Below, piece after piece: positions 1 through 11,959 of a stretch of DNA of 64,000 nucleotides. Every line of letters starts with the position of its first letter. Position 1 is the stretch's first letter. Source of the DNA: Adiantum capillus-veneris (lineage: Eukaryota > Streptophyta > Polypodiopsida > Polypodiales > Pteridaceae); contig CM043947.1 in assembly GCA_014529385.2 (NCBI GenBank), forward strand, positions 115,895,587 to 115,959,586, in the 5' to 3' direction. The notes under the pieces were generated by a model. It made no database searches. It saw only the letters and a program-made list of their open reading frames with translations, and was not told the DNA's origin. Position numbers and translations under genes: made by a program.

Positions 1-35
1 CTCGTCTACCTGCGCTCTCTTCCTCCGATTCAACA

Positions 36-47
36 TGGTATCAGAGC
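36..47 (+). promoter_or_regulatory. Primer-binding site (initiator Met tRNA type)
   Basis: TGGTATCAGAGC follows directly on the LTR end ...TTCAACA at 35. The same 12-mer is used by the copia element at 6026. Confidence 0.85.
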
Positions 48-1884
48 TCGATTGTGATTATCCCTAACGTGCAAGGCAACATGTTGTGGTCACAAAAACA
101 AATTCACAACAGCGAGTAGCTAAGTTGATTTTTATGTTTTCTATTATTTCCTTGCGTGTATGACAATAGATATGGAGAAGAAGGTGCTTTGGGTAATGTG
201 CTTCAACGAATGATTGTAGTAGGAGGATGCCTTGCATCACGCTGTTTTTGTGCAGCAAAGTTTTAAGTAGAATCTAAAGAAGCTATATATTCACAGAAGC
301 CTCTACAGTAGCGCGTTTAGGTGATTGAGGAAGTTTCATGAGCAGAGACGGAGGGAAGGCATGGTAGCCTGTTTTGATTAGAGTCGTGAGAGATAAAGAG
401 TGCATAAAAAAGCATGAAAAGTGGCGGTGTTCAAGTTTTCTCCATGCGACTGTTAATCCTTGCGATTTTTGCTACGCCACTGTGCACCCTGTTGTTCACG
501 AGAATCTACACCACGGGCTTAATCTACATATAGGACTTAGTGAGACGACCAAGACCAAGAAGCCCCTGGATATTGTCGTATGTGTTTTCCTGTTCTGCAG
601 AGGGCTTTACGATCCGTGGCAAGATATTTTTAGTTGGCATGTATATTAGCTGCCTTTGCTATATTTATAAGCAGGTCGATAAATCTACGCCCTCATTTGT
701 GTGGCATGTATCACTGCGCACAGAGAAATAGGCTCGTATCTACACAAGCAACTACATGAGAACTTAAATCGCTAGGTAGCTCTGGCACGTTTGAGCCTAC
801 AATAAGCTGGATTTGAGACGCAAAGCATTGCAGCAGCGGTTGATCAGGGCTACGAAAATCAACTCGAGCAATGCCTCGTGAAAGAACGGTTCTATATTTA
901 ACGTTTTATTTGCATGCTAATTTAAGAAAATACCCAAAGTAAATTTGCTATGCAATTATAAGCGTGTCCGGACTTGTATTATTAGCATCATACGTTATCT
1001 GTATGCACTCTTGCAGGCCGAGGATGAGAGTCGGCATGTTCTGCAGGCCTAGTCGCAGGCTTAATTAGTCGAAGTTATGCAGGCCAGGACCAGTTCGAGT
1101 TGCGATTGAGACGCATGCAGGGCGCTGACTCAGCCTATTTGTTTTTTGTGATGCCATAGTTGTGATGCGCGGTTGTGTTTCGGGTGAGTTCATGGCAAGC
1201 TGAGAAGTATAGCGAGCAAGAGAGGGCATAGTTGTGTGTTGCGCAAGCGCCCAGGATTCTTCTCAGGCCGTTGCAGACTTGCTTCAAAAGTGTGCATCGA
1301 TTAGTGGTTTGTAGTGTGCATGAAAAAGTTAGCTTGAGGTTCTCTATTCTTGGCCACGCTACCGTTTTTAACAACGTATTTTGGGTGTATACATTCGTGG
1401 TTGCATATGTCAGTCTATTTTTGGCAGCGTATTTTGCAATTTGATTGGTATCATGAGATACTATGAATATTATTTTTCATTTAATTTTCATGCAGACAAA
1501 GCCACATCCTTACTTCATTGGCAAGTTCGTTACTGGTTTGGTCAAAATGAGATATGAATATGTTGTGCTCGTCATTGGCATCGTCACAACTAGTGTTCTT
1601 GATATTGATCTTTCGTCTATTTGGATTTGATGCAGATGAAATACGTCTCAAGATCATGGCATTGATATGCATAAGTACGTCCAATGTCATGTTTACGGTA
1701 TGGAAACACGTTCAAATTATGTCTTCAAAGCCTTCTCTTATGGTTAAAAGGATTTCTTCTCGTCTCGTCAAAGCCGTGTACTATGGCTAGCATGAAGCCT
1801 TTCGACATGGCAAAATGACTTATGGCTACATTGAAGTTTTCATGTCTCATAAAAGATTGATGCTGACGAATCAGCATAGCTGAA

Positions 1885-2005
1885 AATCTATTGTCTCGTG
1901 TGGCAACTGAACATCTATCGTCTCGTCTGGCTATTGAAACTCTATCTTCTCGTCAGTCTCACTGAAAATCTATCGTCTCGTCAGCCTTATCGTCTCGTCA
2001 ACCTT
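1885..2005 (+). repeat. Short degenerate tandem repeat inside the LTR element
   Basis: Four or five imperfect copies of a roughly 30-36-bp unit with the core ATCTATCGTCTCGTC, for example near 1913, 1970 and 1989. Non-coding. Confidence 0.6.
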
Positions 2006-2564
2006 TTGTCATGGAATGCATTTTCTTTGCTTGCATTCATACAAAGGGACCCCATTGTGTTTTTATATGCCGGCTTTGTATATATGTGTGCACATGTGAT
2101 TACATTGATATTATGTTTTTTTTTCTATGTCGTCTGCATATGTGATTGCATTGTCGTTGCGTTTGTTTCTATGTCGTCTTTAGAACGGCATCGTGAACCG
2201 TCTCTAAGGACAATGTGATGTGGTTATTTCTAATCTTCACGTCTCGATATGTTTCGTGAGTTCATATTGTTTACAAGATGAAAGTCACATCAAGCAGTGT
2301 GTATAGAGGCTCGAAGATATTCAAGCTGCTCAAAGATATTGAAGGTTTTCAAAGATATTGAAGAATTTTCATCAATTCAACTGTATATATAGGGTTGTTA
2401 AAGACCCTTGAAAGGGCATTGTAAAATAGGAGTGATGTACCTCCTTTGAACATTGTAAATGAATATTTAAAATAATTTAATATAACGGTGGGTATATATA
2501 GAGTTGTGGGTTTTTCCCTTGAGCCCCCAAGGGTTTTTTCATCCACAGTTAGGGACCTTCATTT

Positions 2565-2573
2565 GAGTGGGGG
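2565..2573 (+). other. Polypurine tract of the small LTR element
   Basis: GAGTGGGGG lies directly before the 3' LTR start TGTTGAG, the expected position of the plus-strand primer. Confidence 0.7.
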
Positions 2574-2728
2574 TGTTGAGCTATATATAGTATCTCTATA
2601 TATAGCACCCTGGTCCCCTCTATATAAACGCATCTCGTGTGATCAGTAGACACACTTTGGGGTTTGCATATGATGGTGTTGTCGCTCTCTCTTCTCGTCT
2701 ACCTGCGCTCTCTTCCTCCGATTCAACA
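2574..2728 (+). repeat. 3' LTR, 155 bp
   Basis: It begins TGTTGAG and ends TTCAACA; its last 35 bp equal window bases 1-35. A TATA-like TATATAA at 2621-2627 fits an LTR promoter. The target-site duplication cannot be tested because the other flank is outside the window. Confidence 0.8.
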
Positions 2729-2730
2729 TA

Positions 2731-3250
2731 AAGAAGTCTGGGGTTGATGTATATGGTAACAATGTGGTTCCTAATTCCTCACCCATGCAAGCTTTGGCTC
2801 AAACAAACAATGTTGAGAATGTGGATGTGGAGGAGTTGAAGGAACAAGAGCGACGTTCCAAGAACATTGTTTTGCTCCTAAGCTACATTGTTATTCGTGG
2901 AATTCCCAAAGAGAATTTAGAGATGCCTCCTTCTCTTGCCATTGTTATCAAAGATTTCTTCAAAACCCACTTTGGCATGTCCGGAGTTGTGGTCTATGGG
3001 GCACATAGACTGGGTAAGCAAGAAGCTCCTCGCTTGCGAGAATGGCCAATTGTATACACCATGCCGGATGAGACAAAACGAAAGATTATCCTTGATAATA
3101 GTTGGATATAATACAAAATATTTTTTATGTGAATATTGCACTATTAAGCAAAAAAATATGTATCACAAGGCATATGAGGAAAAGAATAAGCAAAACAAGG
3201 AGATCTTTCACGAAGAAAATGTGCCCAAGGAGGAGGTAAGTCCCTCGAGA
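2731..3250 (+). pseudogene. LINE ORF1-like fragment
   Basis: An open frame runs from the LTR end (KKSGVDVYGNN...) to 3111 and includes IVIRGIPKENLEMP and VVVYGAHRLGKQ, the RNA-recognition-like part of plant/animal LINE ORF1-type proteins, ending near KRKIILDNSWI. After 3111 the frame breaks and a lysine/glutamate-rich stretch (3150-3255) continues in another frame. There is no start codon at the left edge: coding sense begins at the LTR boundary, which suggests the small LTR element interrupted this ORF. Loss of frame makes it a pseudogene. Family assignment rests on motif recognition only. Confidence 0.65.
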
Positions 3251-3374
3251 AAATAGGGATGCACAACCTATGAGGCCGAGTTAAAATTGAAATATGCTTT
3301 TAGAATTGCAATGGATACCCATGGAATGCGGGGGTTGGCATTGATATACTAACAAGCAAAGCCGACGTTTAAAT

Positions 3375-3990
3375 TCTTAATGAAACTTGGGAGCATGATA
3401 CACAAAGGATTAACGGCTTGGAGGATTACAATGTACATTCATTGATGTGGTCAAAGAATCTCAAGCAACAAAGAGGGAAAGGAGGGGTAGCATGTATGGT
3501 TAAGAAAGGACTGGAAGATTTTGTATCAATTGTGAAAAGTGACAAGTACGAACGTTATGTATGGCTGAAAATATGACACGAAAAAGAGCACCCATTTTTG
3601 TAGCCGGTTCCTACATTCCTCATCATGATTTTCCCTTTTATACTTACATGGATAGAGATCAGCCATTTCTAAATTTAGAAGAGAATATTTATTATTTCAA
3701 AGGCAAAGGTGATGTTATTGTATTTGGGGATATGAATACTCACACAAAAACATTGCAACATGATACTCAACAATTTGATATGCCATACATTTCAAGGGAG
3801 TTGGAGGAAGTTCACTTGTATGATCGTACTTCAATGGATGCAAAAGATCCGGATCACTATGGAAAGTTTCTTTTACTTGTGTAATAGCACGGGTATACGC
3901 ATTGCCAATGGTGTATCTTTGTGGAGTGGAACTAATGGATTTATATGTAGAAAACATAATAGAGATAGTGTGATTGACTGTATGCTATAC
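3375..3990 (+). pseudogene. LINE endonuclease domain, broken
   Basis: Apurinic-type endonuclease fragments in two frames. One from about 3378 reads ILNETWEHD and GKGGVACMVKKG; the second, from about 3561, contains AGSYIPHHDFP and the motif FGDMNTH, equivalent to the GDFN metal-binding motif of exonuclease-endonuclease-phosphatase enzymes. The frame changes around 3570 and again after 3880, so no full domain is encoded. It lies between the ORF1-like part and the reverse transcriptase on the same strand, the standard LINE order. Confidence 0.7.
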
Positions 3991-4143
3991 TCTCCATAGC
4001 CATCATGTATCGCATAAAGAGTTTTATGTTTGGCCAATGGACCCCATAATTAGACCATCGGACTTATGTATTGACCTTGCATGTGGAGAAGCAACTAAGC
4101 ATGATAATCTCAGTCAAAGAAAAGAGAAATTATCACTATATAT

Positions 4144-5796
4144 ATGGATTTTAAATGGGCACCAATGTACATTGAAATAGTTGAGCAAAAGTTGTGGATG
4201 ACAAAGCTTCTATATGATTCACCATTGGAAACTAAATGGGAAGCTTTCAAGATAGTTATTTGTTCTTGTGCCGAACAATGCTTTGCCATAAAGCATCTCC
4301 ATGGTATCAACAAAGATAGATCATGCAAAAGGTGGTTTGATAAAGAATGCCAAGATGCTAGAAAGTCCTTGATAAAGCTTGATGCAACTATGGACAAAGA
4401 AAAATATCAAAGCCACTTGCATACATACAAGGCATTGATTCAAAAGAAGAGAAGAAGATGGGAAGTCAAGAAACAACTTTTTCAAGTCCAAGAAAAGGTA
4501 CATGCATGTGGAAGATTTTGGAGAAACTTGAGGGGCAAACGGGTTGAGAATTTTGGTAACTTGAGTTTTGTGGATATATATACACATTGTAGTCAATTGT
4601 ATGAGATAGTAAATGTTAAAAAAATAAAATTTATGGTTCACTCCCACATGTATGGCGTCTTTTTTTCCTATTGAGGATGTATGCGGTGGGCTTGAAAAGT
4701 TGGCCACTCGCAAAGCAGGAGATCTTCAAGGTATCAAGACGAAGATGATCAATTGGACGGGATATTTTACCCACCAGTGGATGTGTGATATGTTCAACCT
4801 TGCACTTCAACATGGTATGCCTTATGATTAGAGTACTAACTGGGTTAAGCCTTTGCATAAAAGAGGGAATGTAAAGAATGTAAAAAACTATCGGACTATA
4901 ATGATTGGGTCTCTTATGGCAAAGTTGTTTGAGTGCATAATGGAGATGAAATTGAGTGATTAGGCTGAAGAGAATGAAAAGTGTGCAAAAGGATAAGCGG
5001 GTTTTCGTCAATTGCATAACACACATTGATCATCTTTTTACTCCTCGTGTTCTCATGGAGGAAAGTCAGTTGAAAAGAAAGCAATTGTATTGTTGTTTTG
5101 TGGACTTCAAGAAAGCCTTTGATATAATTTCACGTAACAATTTGTGGAGAAGGATGAAAGAACTCCAAGTACCAAGTGAGTTTATGCTTGCAATTTCTCG
5201 AATCTACGAGAAGGGGATGTGTCAATTGCGCATGGGAAGAGGAATTCCAAAAAAAATTGTAAGCACTATTGGGGTCAAACAAAGATGTCTGTTGTCACCA
5301 ACTCTCTTTGGTCTATGCATCGATCAATTGGAACAAATGGTACTTGACTTTATGCAAGAAGAGATCACTATTTGCAATGCGGTAATCATGCTTTTGTTGT
5401 ATGTAGATGATGGAGTGCTTCTAGCACAACCTTTAGAAGATGCACAAAAGCTTATGATTGTCCTTGAGAACTTTTGCTTCCATAGTGGGCTAATTGTGAA
5501 CGAATTCAAAACAAAGGTTATGCTTGTGGAAACCAACCATAAGGAGAAGCCATGCATTGTGTACAACAATGAGACACTTGAAGTTGTTGAGAGCTTTAAG
5601 TACCTTGGCCTTGAGGCTCCGTCCAATCACAAGGAACGTGCTATGCGTCGTTTGGAAGCAAGAAAGAGAGCATATTATGCATTTGAGAATATGTGTAATG
5701 TGGGAAACATCAAGTGTTGGGTTCTCAAGAAGTACCTTTTTGATGCATTGGTGACACCGGTTCTTCTTTATGGAGTTGAACTATGGGGCGGGAGAA
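4144..5796 (+). pseudogene. LINE reverse transcriptase, interrupted by a copia element
   Basis: A pre-RT segment (4144-4640; WFDKECQDARKSL, FWRNLRGKR) is followed after frame breaks by PLHKRGNVKN and NYRTIM (near 4850-4900), then a long frame 4956-5796. This frame has FVDFKKAFDIIS, the GVKQRCLLSP turn motif, and the catalytic box LLLYVDDGVLL near 5395-5420. The frame runs straight into a copia LTR at 5797, and LINE sequence resumes at 10980. Several stops and frameshifts upstream show it is dead. The YVDD box and D residues are intact, so decay may be moderate. Confidence 0.85.
5792..5796 (+). other. Target-site duplication, left copy (GAGAA)
   Basis: GAGAA directly precedes the copia 5' LTR; the same 5 bp follow the 3' LTR at 10975-10979. 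Confidence 0.85.
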
Positions 5797-6023
5797 TGTT
5801 ACCATATACATGTGGTAGTGATGTGTGTGAACACACTAGGACCGCCGGGGCATTTTTTCCCTCTTTAGGAGGTTTTTTCCACCGTGCATTGTATATACGC
5901 CCATCACTCTAGGGCTAACTATCTTTCCATTGCACACTAAGTAACACACTCTCTATTGTGTGCCTTGAGCTTCCTTCGTCTTCTCCAAGCTGTGTGTGTT
6001 TCTCTGCAATCCTAATTCCAACA
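5797..6023 (+). repeat. copia 5' LTR, 227 bp
   Basis: TGTTACCATATACATG... to ...CTAATTCCAACA. It differs from the 3' LTR by five substitutions and no indels. Confidence 0.95.
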
Positions 6024-6025
6024 AT

Positions 6026-6037
6026 TGGTATCAGAGC
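6026..6037 (+). promoter_or_regulatory. copia primer-binding site
   Basis: TGGTATCAGAGC two bases after the 5' LTR, complementary to the 3' end of plant initiator Met tRNA. Confidence 0.9.
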
Positions 6038-6385
6038 AGGTCACGTCCTCCCGGGCTTAGTCGCCAGCTGCTCCAGCACACGCCTTCTCACTTTCTCCGA
6101 TTTCAGTGAGCTTTGGCGAGCGTTCGCAGGTCGACAAATATTTTGGGTAAGCTCGAAGAGCTTAGTCTACTTAGAAATTTGATTTGGGCTCATTTCGGCC
6201 TCCGTTTCCACTACAGGCAGTACTGCACAGGCTATTTCGTCATTTTGTGCAGATTTTCTGTCAGTGCCGTTTTCTGCATAACAGGTGCCTTATAGTCTTC
6301 TACGGATTGTGCTATATAGCACAACTTGTTCCCGCTCCATTTCTCCTATTTTCGGGCAGTTTTCACATCAGGTGCAGCATTTACC

Positions 6386-9300
6386 ATGACTGACAACAAC
6401 AACACATACGTGTTCAAGATGTTTGCTGCTGAGGACAGGTTGGATGGGGACAACTACCCTATGTCGGCTTATATGATGCAACATGTTCTTGTGTCAAAAG
6501 GTGTCTGGAACATTGTGCAGGGCATTGATGTACGTCCTGGTTCTGAAGATGTAGGCGATATTGAGGATGTTGCAGGTCTTGCTGCAAGGATTGCAGCTGT
6601 TAGAGTTGTTTTGCCTACGACAGAACAAGCTCGTTGGGATGTTAAGGATGCGCAGGCTCATGCATTGATTGCGTTGTCTGTGAAGCGCACCATTATTCCT
6701 CACATCCGTTCAGCAAAATCTGCAAAACAGGCTTGGGATATTCTAGCAGGTCTTTATGCAAGCCGCAATGAGGCTAAAATTGCTTTGCTGCGTAAAGAGC
6801 TAGAGTCGAAGATTATGCATGAGGAAGATGATATGGACACTTTCCTTGCTAGTGTCAAGGATATCAATGAGCAACTCATTTCTGCAGGTGAAGTCATTTC
6901 GGACAGTTCCCTTGTGCAGACTGTTCTTGATGCCTTACTAGATTCCTACCAGACTTTTGCTAGTACTTGGAGACTCATGACCCAAGGAAATCCTGAAGTT
7001 GTCAAGTTTGATGCATTATGCACATTGCTGTTGCAAGAGTCACTTTCTAGAAAAAACAGGACTAGGCAGCGTGCAGTTGAACAGGCTTTTATTGCTTCTC
7101 AAAGAAAGGGTGGTAACAGTAATGCAGCCACTTCTTATGGTTCTGCTGCGAGTGGCAAAAATTCTGTTCCTAATGCTTCTGCTGTCAGCACTTCGTCTGG
7201 CAATTCTGGTGATAAGGGCAAAAAGAAGATGCGTTGCCATTATTGTAAAGCCAATGATCACTTGATCAAGTCGTGTCCTAAGTTGAAGGCCAAAGAGGCC
7301 AAGAAGAAAGAGGGTGGTTCCACTGCAAATGCTGGTTCCACTACAAATGCAGCCATTGTTGAGTCTTCTGTGAAAGGAGATTGTGATGTTGATGTTGATG
7401 CAGAATGGGCTTTTAGCGCAGAGTGCACTTACAATCCTGCTGTCCATGATGCATGCTTGTCAGTTGCTGCAGATTCACATGTGTGGTATTTCGACAGTGG
7501 TGCTACAAAGCACATTACCTCACATCGTGAATTGTTTACCTCTCTCGAGTCTGTCCCTCATGGGAATTCAGTCACTTGTGCCAACAACGCCTCTTATCCA
7601 GTTCAGGGAGTTGGAAAGATTGTGCTCACTGCTGCTAATGGCAGTTCCTTCACACTTGTTGATGCACTTTATGTACCTGGGATCAAGAAGAATCTCTTGT
7701 CTGTATCCGCACTTGCTAGACTTGGACTTGTAGTCAAATTTGTGGATGACAGATGTACAGTTCATGATCTCAGTTTTGGTGATGAAATTGTTGCATCTGG
7801 GCTTTTGTGCCGTGGGCTGTATAAGCTCACTTTGTATGACAAGTGTGGACAAAATTTTGCAAATGCTGTTGCAGATTCAAGGGCTATTTCAGATGCAAAA
7901 CTTTGGCATGCACGTTTTGGTCATCTGAATTTTGCCAGTTTGCTGCGTTTGCAGAAATCTGATATGGTTGCTTCTTTGCCGCCTCTTGAAACACCTGTCA
8001 AACATGTTTGTGAAGGCTGTATTCTGGGTAAAATGCAGCGTTCTAAGTTTCCAAAGGATGGTTCAGTTAGGGCCACATGCAGGTTGCAGCTTGTGCATAG
8101 TGATGTTTGTGGGCCCATGCAAACTCCGTCCTTGGGCAATTACCTGTACTTCGTGACTTTCATTGATGATTACTCCAGGCATGCATGGGTATTTCCGCTT
8201 AAAGCGAAGTCCGAAGTTTTTATGTGCTTCAAACAATTTTTGGCTATGGCTGAAAATGTCTCAAAATGTACTATGGGCACCCTCCGTTTCAATCGAGGGG
8301 GGGAGTATATGTCTCATGAATTTAATGCATTTCTGGCTAGTCGTGGGATAAAACACCAATGTACAGTGCCTTATACACCTTAGCAAAATGGTGTTGTTGA
8401 GAGGAAAAACAGGTCACTAACGGAAATGGCACGATGTATGGTCAAAAGTCAAGCTTTGCCGCATTCTTTTTGGCTTGAGGCCATCATGTGTGCCACTTAT
8501 GTACTTAACAGGTGTCCTACGAAAGCTTTGCAGTCTATTACTCCATATGAAGCATGGCATGATAGAAAGCCTTCTATTGAGCACATGCGTGTTTTTGGCT
8601 GTTTGGCATATGCTTTGGTGCCACAAGTGCAGCGCAGAAAATTGGATGATAAGGCTGTCAAATGTATTTTTGTTGGTTATAGTGCTGAAAGCAAAGGTTA
8701 CAGGTTGTATCATCCGCAAAAAAAACGTATTCTGGTTTCACGGGATGTAGTGTTTGTGGAAGATTCTGTTCAGCCCTTGCTGTCATGTACTAGAGACAGT
8801 AATGTAAGCTCCCAGGACATTTATGACACTTTGTTGCCTCTTTTCAGTGGTGGAAATACGAATGTAAGTTCCAATGAGGCAAATGTACAGCCTATGGGGG
8901 TTTCTGAAAATGTTTTAGAACAGCCTATCACTGATGCAGATGTACATGATGTACTTGATGAGGAAAGGGCTGAAAATGAGCAGGCTAGAGGTATGCCAAA
9001 ATGGCTGGTGCACACTTTGCGTGACAGTAAATTGGATGCACCTTTATCTAGTCGTACTCGTTCAGGCTCTCGCCATGCATCTTATGCATCAGATTGTTAT
9101 GCTTTGGCTGTGTCTAGTTTACATGATGTTGAGGAGTCTCTGTCTTTTGATGAAGCACAAAATTCAAAAAATTGGATTGCTGCCATGAAATCAGAATATG
9201 ATGCACTTATAGAGAATGACACATGGACTTTATGTGATTTGCCTCCTGGCAAAAAGGCCATTGGTACGAAGTGGGTTTACAAGTTGAAACGCAAGCCGGA

Positions 9301-10672
9301 TGGTGAGATCGATCGCCATAAGGCTCGACTTGTTGCAAAGGGTTATGCACAACAAAAAGGCATAGATTATGAAGAGACTTTTGCTCCCACTTTTCGTATG
9401 ACTACTGTGCGTTTTCTATGTGCATTGGCAGCTCATTTTGGTTGGGATGTACATCAATCAGACATTGTTACTGCTTTCTTGAATGGTGACATATTTGAGG
9501 AAGTTTATGTAACGCAGCCTCGCGGTTTTGTCATAAAAGGACAAGAGGACAAAGTGTGCAAATGTAAGAAGGCTTTGTATGGGTTGAAGCAATCTCCTCG
9601 TGCTTGGTATGAGAAAGCTGACACTCATTTGGTTAAACGAGGCTTTCGTAACAGTCCAACAGAAAGCACATTGTATGTAAAGCGTGAGGATGATGTATTT
9701 CTCATTGTGGTTCTTTATGTGGATGATTTGCTGATCACTGGACCAAATGAGAGACATATTGCTGAATTTAAGGCTGATTTGAATGCTACTTTCAAGATGA
9801 AAGATTTGGGGCTGTTGCATCATTACTTGGGTATACAGTTTAAGCAGTGTGATGGTGGTATTGCCTTGTGTCAGAAAAGTTACATAGAGACATTGCTATG
9901 TAAGTTTGGACTTGAGGATTGCAAACCTATTGCCACTCCCATGGAAACAGGTTTGAAGTTGAGTCTACATGATGCTGGCAATCCTGCTGATGTCACTCTT
10001 TACCAAACTGCTGTTGGCTGCCTCATTTATGTATGCAACACGAGGCCAGATATTCAGTTTGCAGTCTCGCAGGTCAGCAGATTTATGCATAGCCCAGGGT
10101 CTAAGCATTGGCAGGCTGTCAAGAGGATTTTCCGCTACCTTAGTGGCACTTTACATCTTGGCTTGTTTTATCCCAAGGGGGGATCATTGCCGCCAGACTT
10201 ACATGCTTTTTCGGACTCAGATTGGGCTGGTTGTTTTGACACGCGAGTGTCCACAAGTGGTTTTTGTTTCATGCTTGGCAGTTCATGTATATCATGGTTG
10301 AGCAAGAAGCAACCTACTGTGGCCACTTCGAGTTGTGAGGCTGAGTACAGGGCAGTCTTCACAGCTACGGTTGAGTGTGTATGGCTCAGACGCCTTATGG
10401 CTGACTTGGGTGTTGGACAGGACACTGCCAACACTATCTACACTGACAGTCAGAGCGCATTGGCAGTTGCGAGGAACCCAGTTTTTCATGCTCGCACAAA
10501 GCACATTGAGGTGCATTACCACTATGTCAGGGAGAGGCTCTCAGCAGGAGAGATCAGCTTGGCTTATGTGCCAACACAGGACAACCTTGCAGATCTTTTC
10601 ACAAAGGCATTGTCTCGTGAGAAGCTTGAAGCTTTTCGCAAAGCTTTGGGCTTACTCCCCTTTGTGGAATGA
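6386..10672 (+). pseudogene. copia gag-pol polyprotein with one internal stop
   Basis: Start chosen at ATG 6386 (MTDNNNTY), which begins the usual gag; an upstream in-frame Met at 6326 lies in the leader. 1,428 codons in one frame. Gag: residues 1-270. Zinc knuckle CX2CX4HX4C: from C284. Protease: WYFDSGATKH, active D370. Integrase zinc motif: near LWHARFGHLNF and CEGCILGK. Integrase catalytic triad: D573, then Asn at 636 where the second Asp should be, and E672, with exact DD35E spacing. TAG at 8381-8383 (residue 666) replaces the usual Gln before QNGVVERKN. Reverse transcriptase: KARLVAKGYAQ and YVDD near 1113. RNase H: FSDSDWAG (D1277) to EAEYRA. Apart from these lesions the frame is open. 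Confidence 0.95.
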
Positions 10673-10737
10673 TCCTGTCCTCAGGGCATGGCACTTCCCT
10701 TTACTCATGTGCCAGCTCTCGTTCACCGCATCACTCC

Positions 10738-10745
10738 AGGGGGGA
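10738..10745 (+). other. copia polypurine tract
   Basis: AGGGGGGA lies two bases before the 3' LTR start at 10748. Confidence 0.8.
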
Positions 10746-10747
10746 TT

Positions 10748-10974
10748 TGTTACCATATACATATGGTAGTGATGTGTGTGAACACACTAGGACCGCCGGG
10801 GCATTTTCTCCCTCTTTAGGAGGTTTTTTCCCCCGTGCATTGTATATACGCCCATCACTCTAGGGCTAACTATCTTTCCATTGCACACTAAGTAACACAC
10901 TCTCTATTGTGTGCCTTGAGCTTCCTTCATCTTCTCCAAGCTGTGTGTGTTTCTCTGCAACCCTAATTCCAACA
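10748..10974 (+). repeat. copia 3' LTR, 227 bp
   Basis: Same length as the 5' LTR and five substitutions away. Followed by GAGAA (10975-10979), the second copy of the target-site duplication. Confidence 0.95.
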
Positions 10975-10979
10975 GAGAA

Positions 10980-11740
10980 TCTCAAAGTCTGCTTGGAAAA
11001 AGTTTGAGAATGTCTAAAATCATTTTCTTACAAACTTTCTCCAAGATAAGATAGAACACCATATATGCTCCTACTTCTTGAGTCAGGATCTCTTCCAATT
11101 GAGGTTATGCGTATGGAAAGGGTTGTGGAGTACATGATAAAGATGCATCAAAACCCCTCACATTGACTTCCTACAATTACATAGGAAGCAAGAAAACAAT
11201 TACATAGGAAGCAAGCAAAAAAGTTCAAAAGACGCATAAAAGCAAGATCTTTGAGCACGGGATGGATGCAAGTCATAAAGAAGTGGTTTGGGAGATGGGA
11301 TGCATTACAATTGCTACATGATGCTTCAATTGACTCCCAAGTGAATGAGGCTTTTCTGCAATGCAATGTATTATGGCTTGGGAGAAATCCGGTGGGTCAC
11401 GCTTTATACATTATGCCACCCATACTTCCCCCAACTACAAAACCATGTTCTTGCTGAAAGAGAAAATAGTACTCACATTTACATGTTTGAGCGTATCCCG
11501 TTCTCGATGATACGCCCTATTGCAGCCATTTGGCTTAGCCCCTATTCCCTTCGATGTGAGACAGGGCATTGGGACAATGGAGAAGTGTCAAATCGATTGT
11601 GCACATTGTGCACACTGCAAGTTTGAGAGTCTGAGTACCACACACTACTTGAGTGCTCAGCTCTTGATCACATCTGACCTTGCTTCTCTCATATTTTCAG
11701 CCATGACTTAAATCTACACACTTTCCTCTCCTAGCCACAG
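10980..11740 (+). pseudogene. LINE C-terminal part, right of the copia insertion
   Basis: LINE sequence resumes after the duplicated GAGAA. Frames shift several times, but short coding stretches remain: FGRWDALQLLHDAS (near 11290) and, around 11595-11680, CTLC followed in another frame by ESEYHTLLECSALDHI. That spacing is the CX2C...H...C zinc motif found after the RT of many LINEs. Joined with 4144-5796 it completes one LINE of about 3.8 kb in the window. No clear poly(A) end or target duplication was found; an A-rich stretch at 11765-11800 may mark the 3' end. Confidence 0.65.
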
Positions 11741-11848
11741 TGTGGGCTCTCCATTGCGACTCTCATCAATTAACAAAGGAAAATAAAAAGAGAAAATATT
11801 GCACGTGCTACAATAACACCGGCAAAGGACGCTGTAGTGGTTTGACAA

Positions 11849-11955
11849 CAGTATACGCGATAATAAAAGCGGTAATATATCCACGATTATTACCGCAAAT
11901 ATTACCTCACATATTATCGCACATATTACCTCGAATATTACCCCACATATTACCG
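11849..11955. repeat. Degenerate AATATTACC short tandem repeat
   Basis: About seven imperfect 12-14-bp units with cores such as ATTACCGCAAATATTACC and ATATTATCGCACATATTACC. A related block with the complementary core GATAATATACG sits at 15755-15846. Such blocks occur in subterminal regions of some DNA transposons; no transposase is nearby. Confidence 0.6.
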
Positions 11956-11959
11956 CCAT

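Larger units (their letters stand above)
1..2728 (+). mobile_element. Small LTR retrotransposon with non-coding interior (5' LTR mostly outside window)
   Basis: Bases 1-35 recur exactly at 2694-2728, the end of a complete 155-bp LTR (2574-2728, TG...CA). Straight after base 35 lies TGGTATCAGAGC, the usual plant initiator-Met-tRNA primer site, and just before 2574 is a purine-rich tract, so this is a plus-strand LTR element whose 5' LTR starts before the window. The 2.54-kb interior has no retroviral-type domain in any frame; it is AT-rich with a short tandem repeat near 1885-2005. It is therefore non-autonomous. LTR size resembles TRIM elements, but the interior is longer than usual for those. 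The base after the 3' LTR resumes LINE ORF1 coding sequence, so the element probably lies inside that LINE. Confidence 0.8.
5797..10974 (+). mobile_element. Complete Ty1/copia LTR retrotransposon nested in the LINE
   Basis: Two 227-bp LTRs (5797-6023, 10748-10974) begin TGTTACC and end CCAACA. They differ at five positions (about 2.2%), so insertion is fairly recent. A primer-binding site lies at 6026-6037, a polypurine tract at 10738-10745, and a 5-bp duplication GAGAA flanks the element. The single gag-pol frame (6386-10672) has the copia order: gag, zinc knuckle, protease, integrase, reverse transcriptase, RNase H. One stop codon and one lost catalytic aspartate in the integrase make this copy unable to code for its own insertion. 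Confidence 0.95.
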
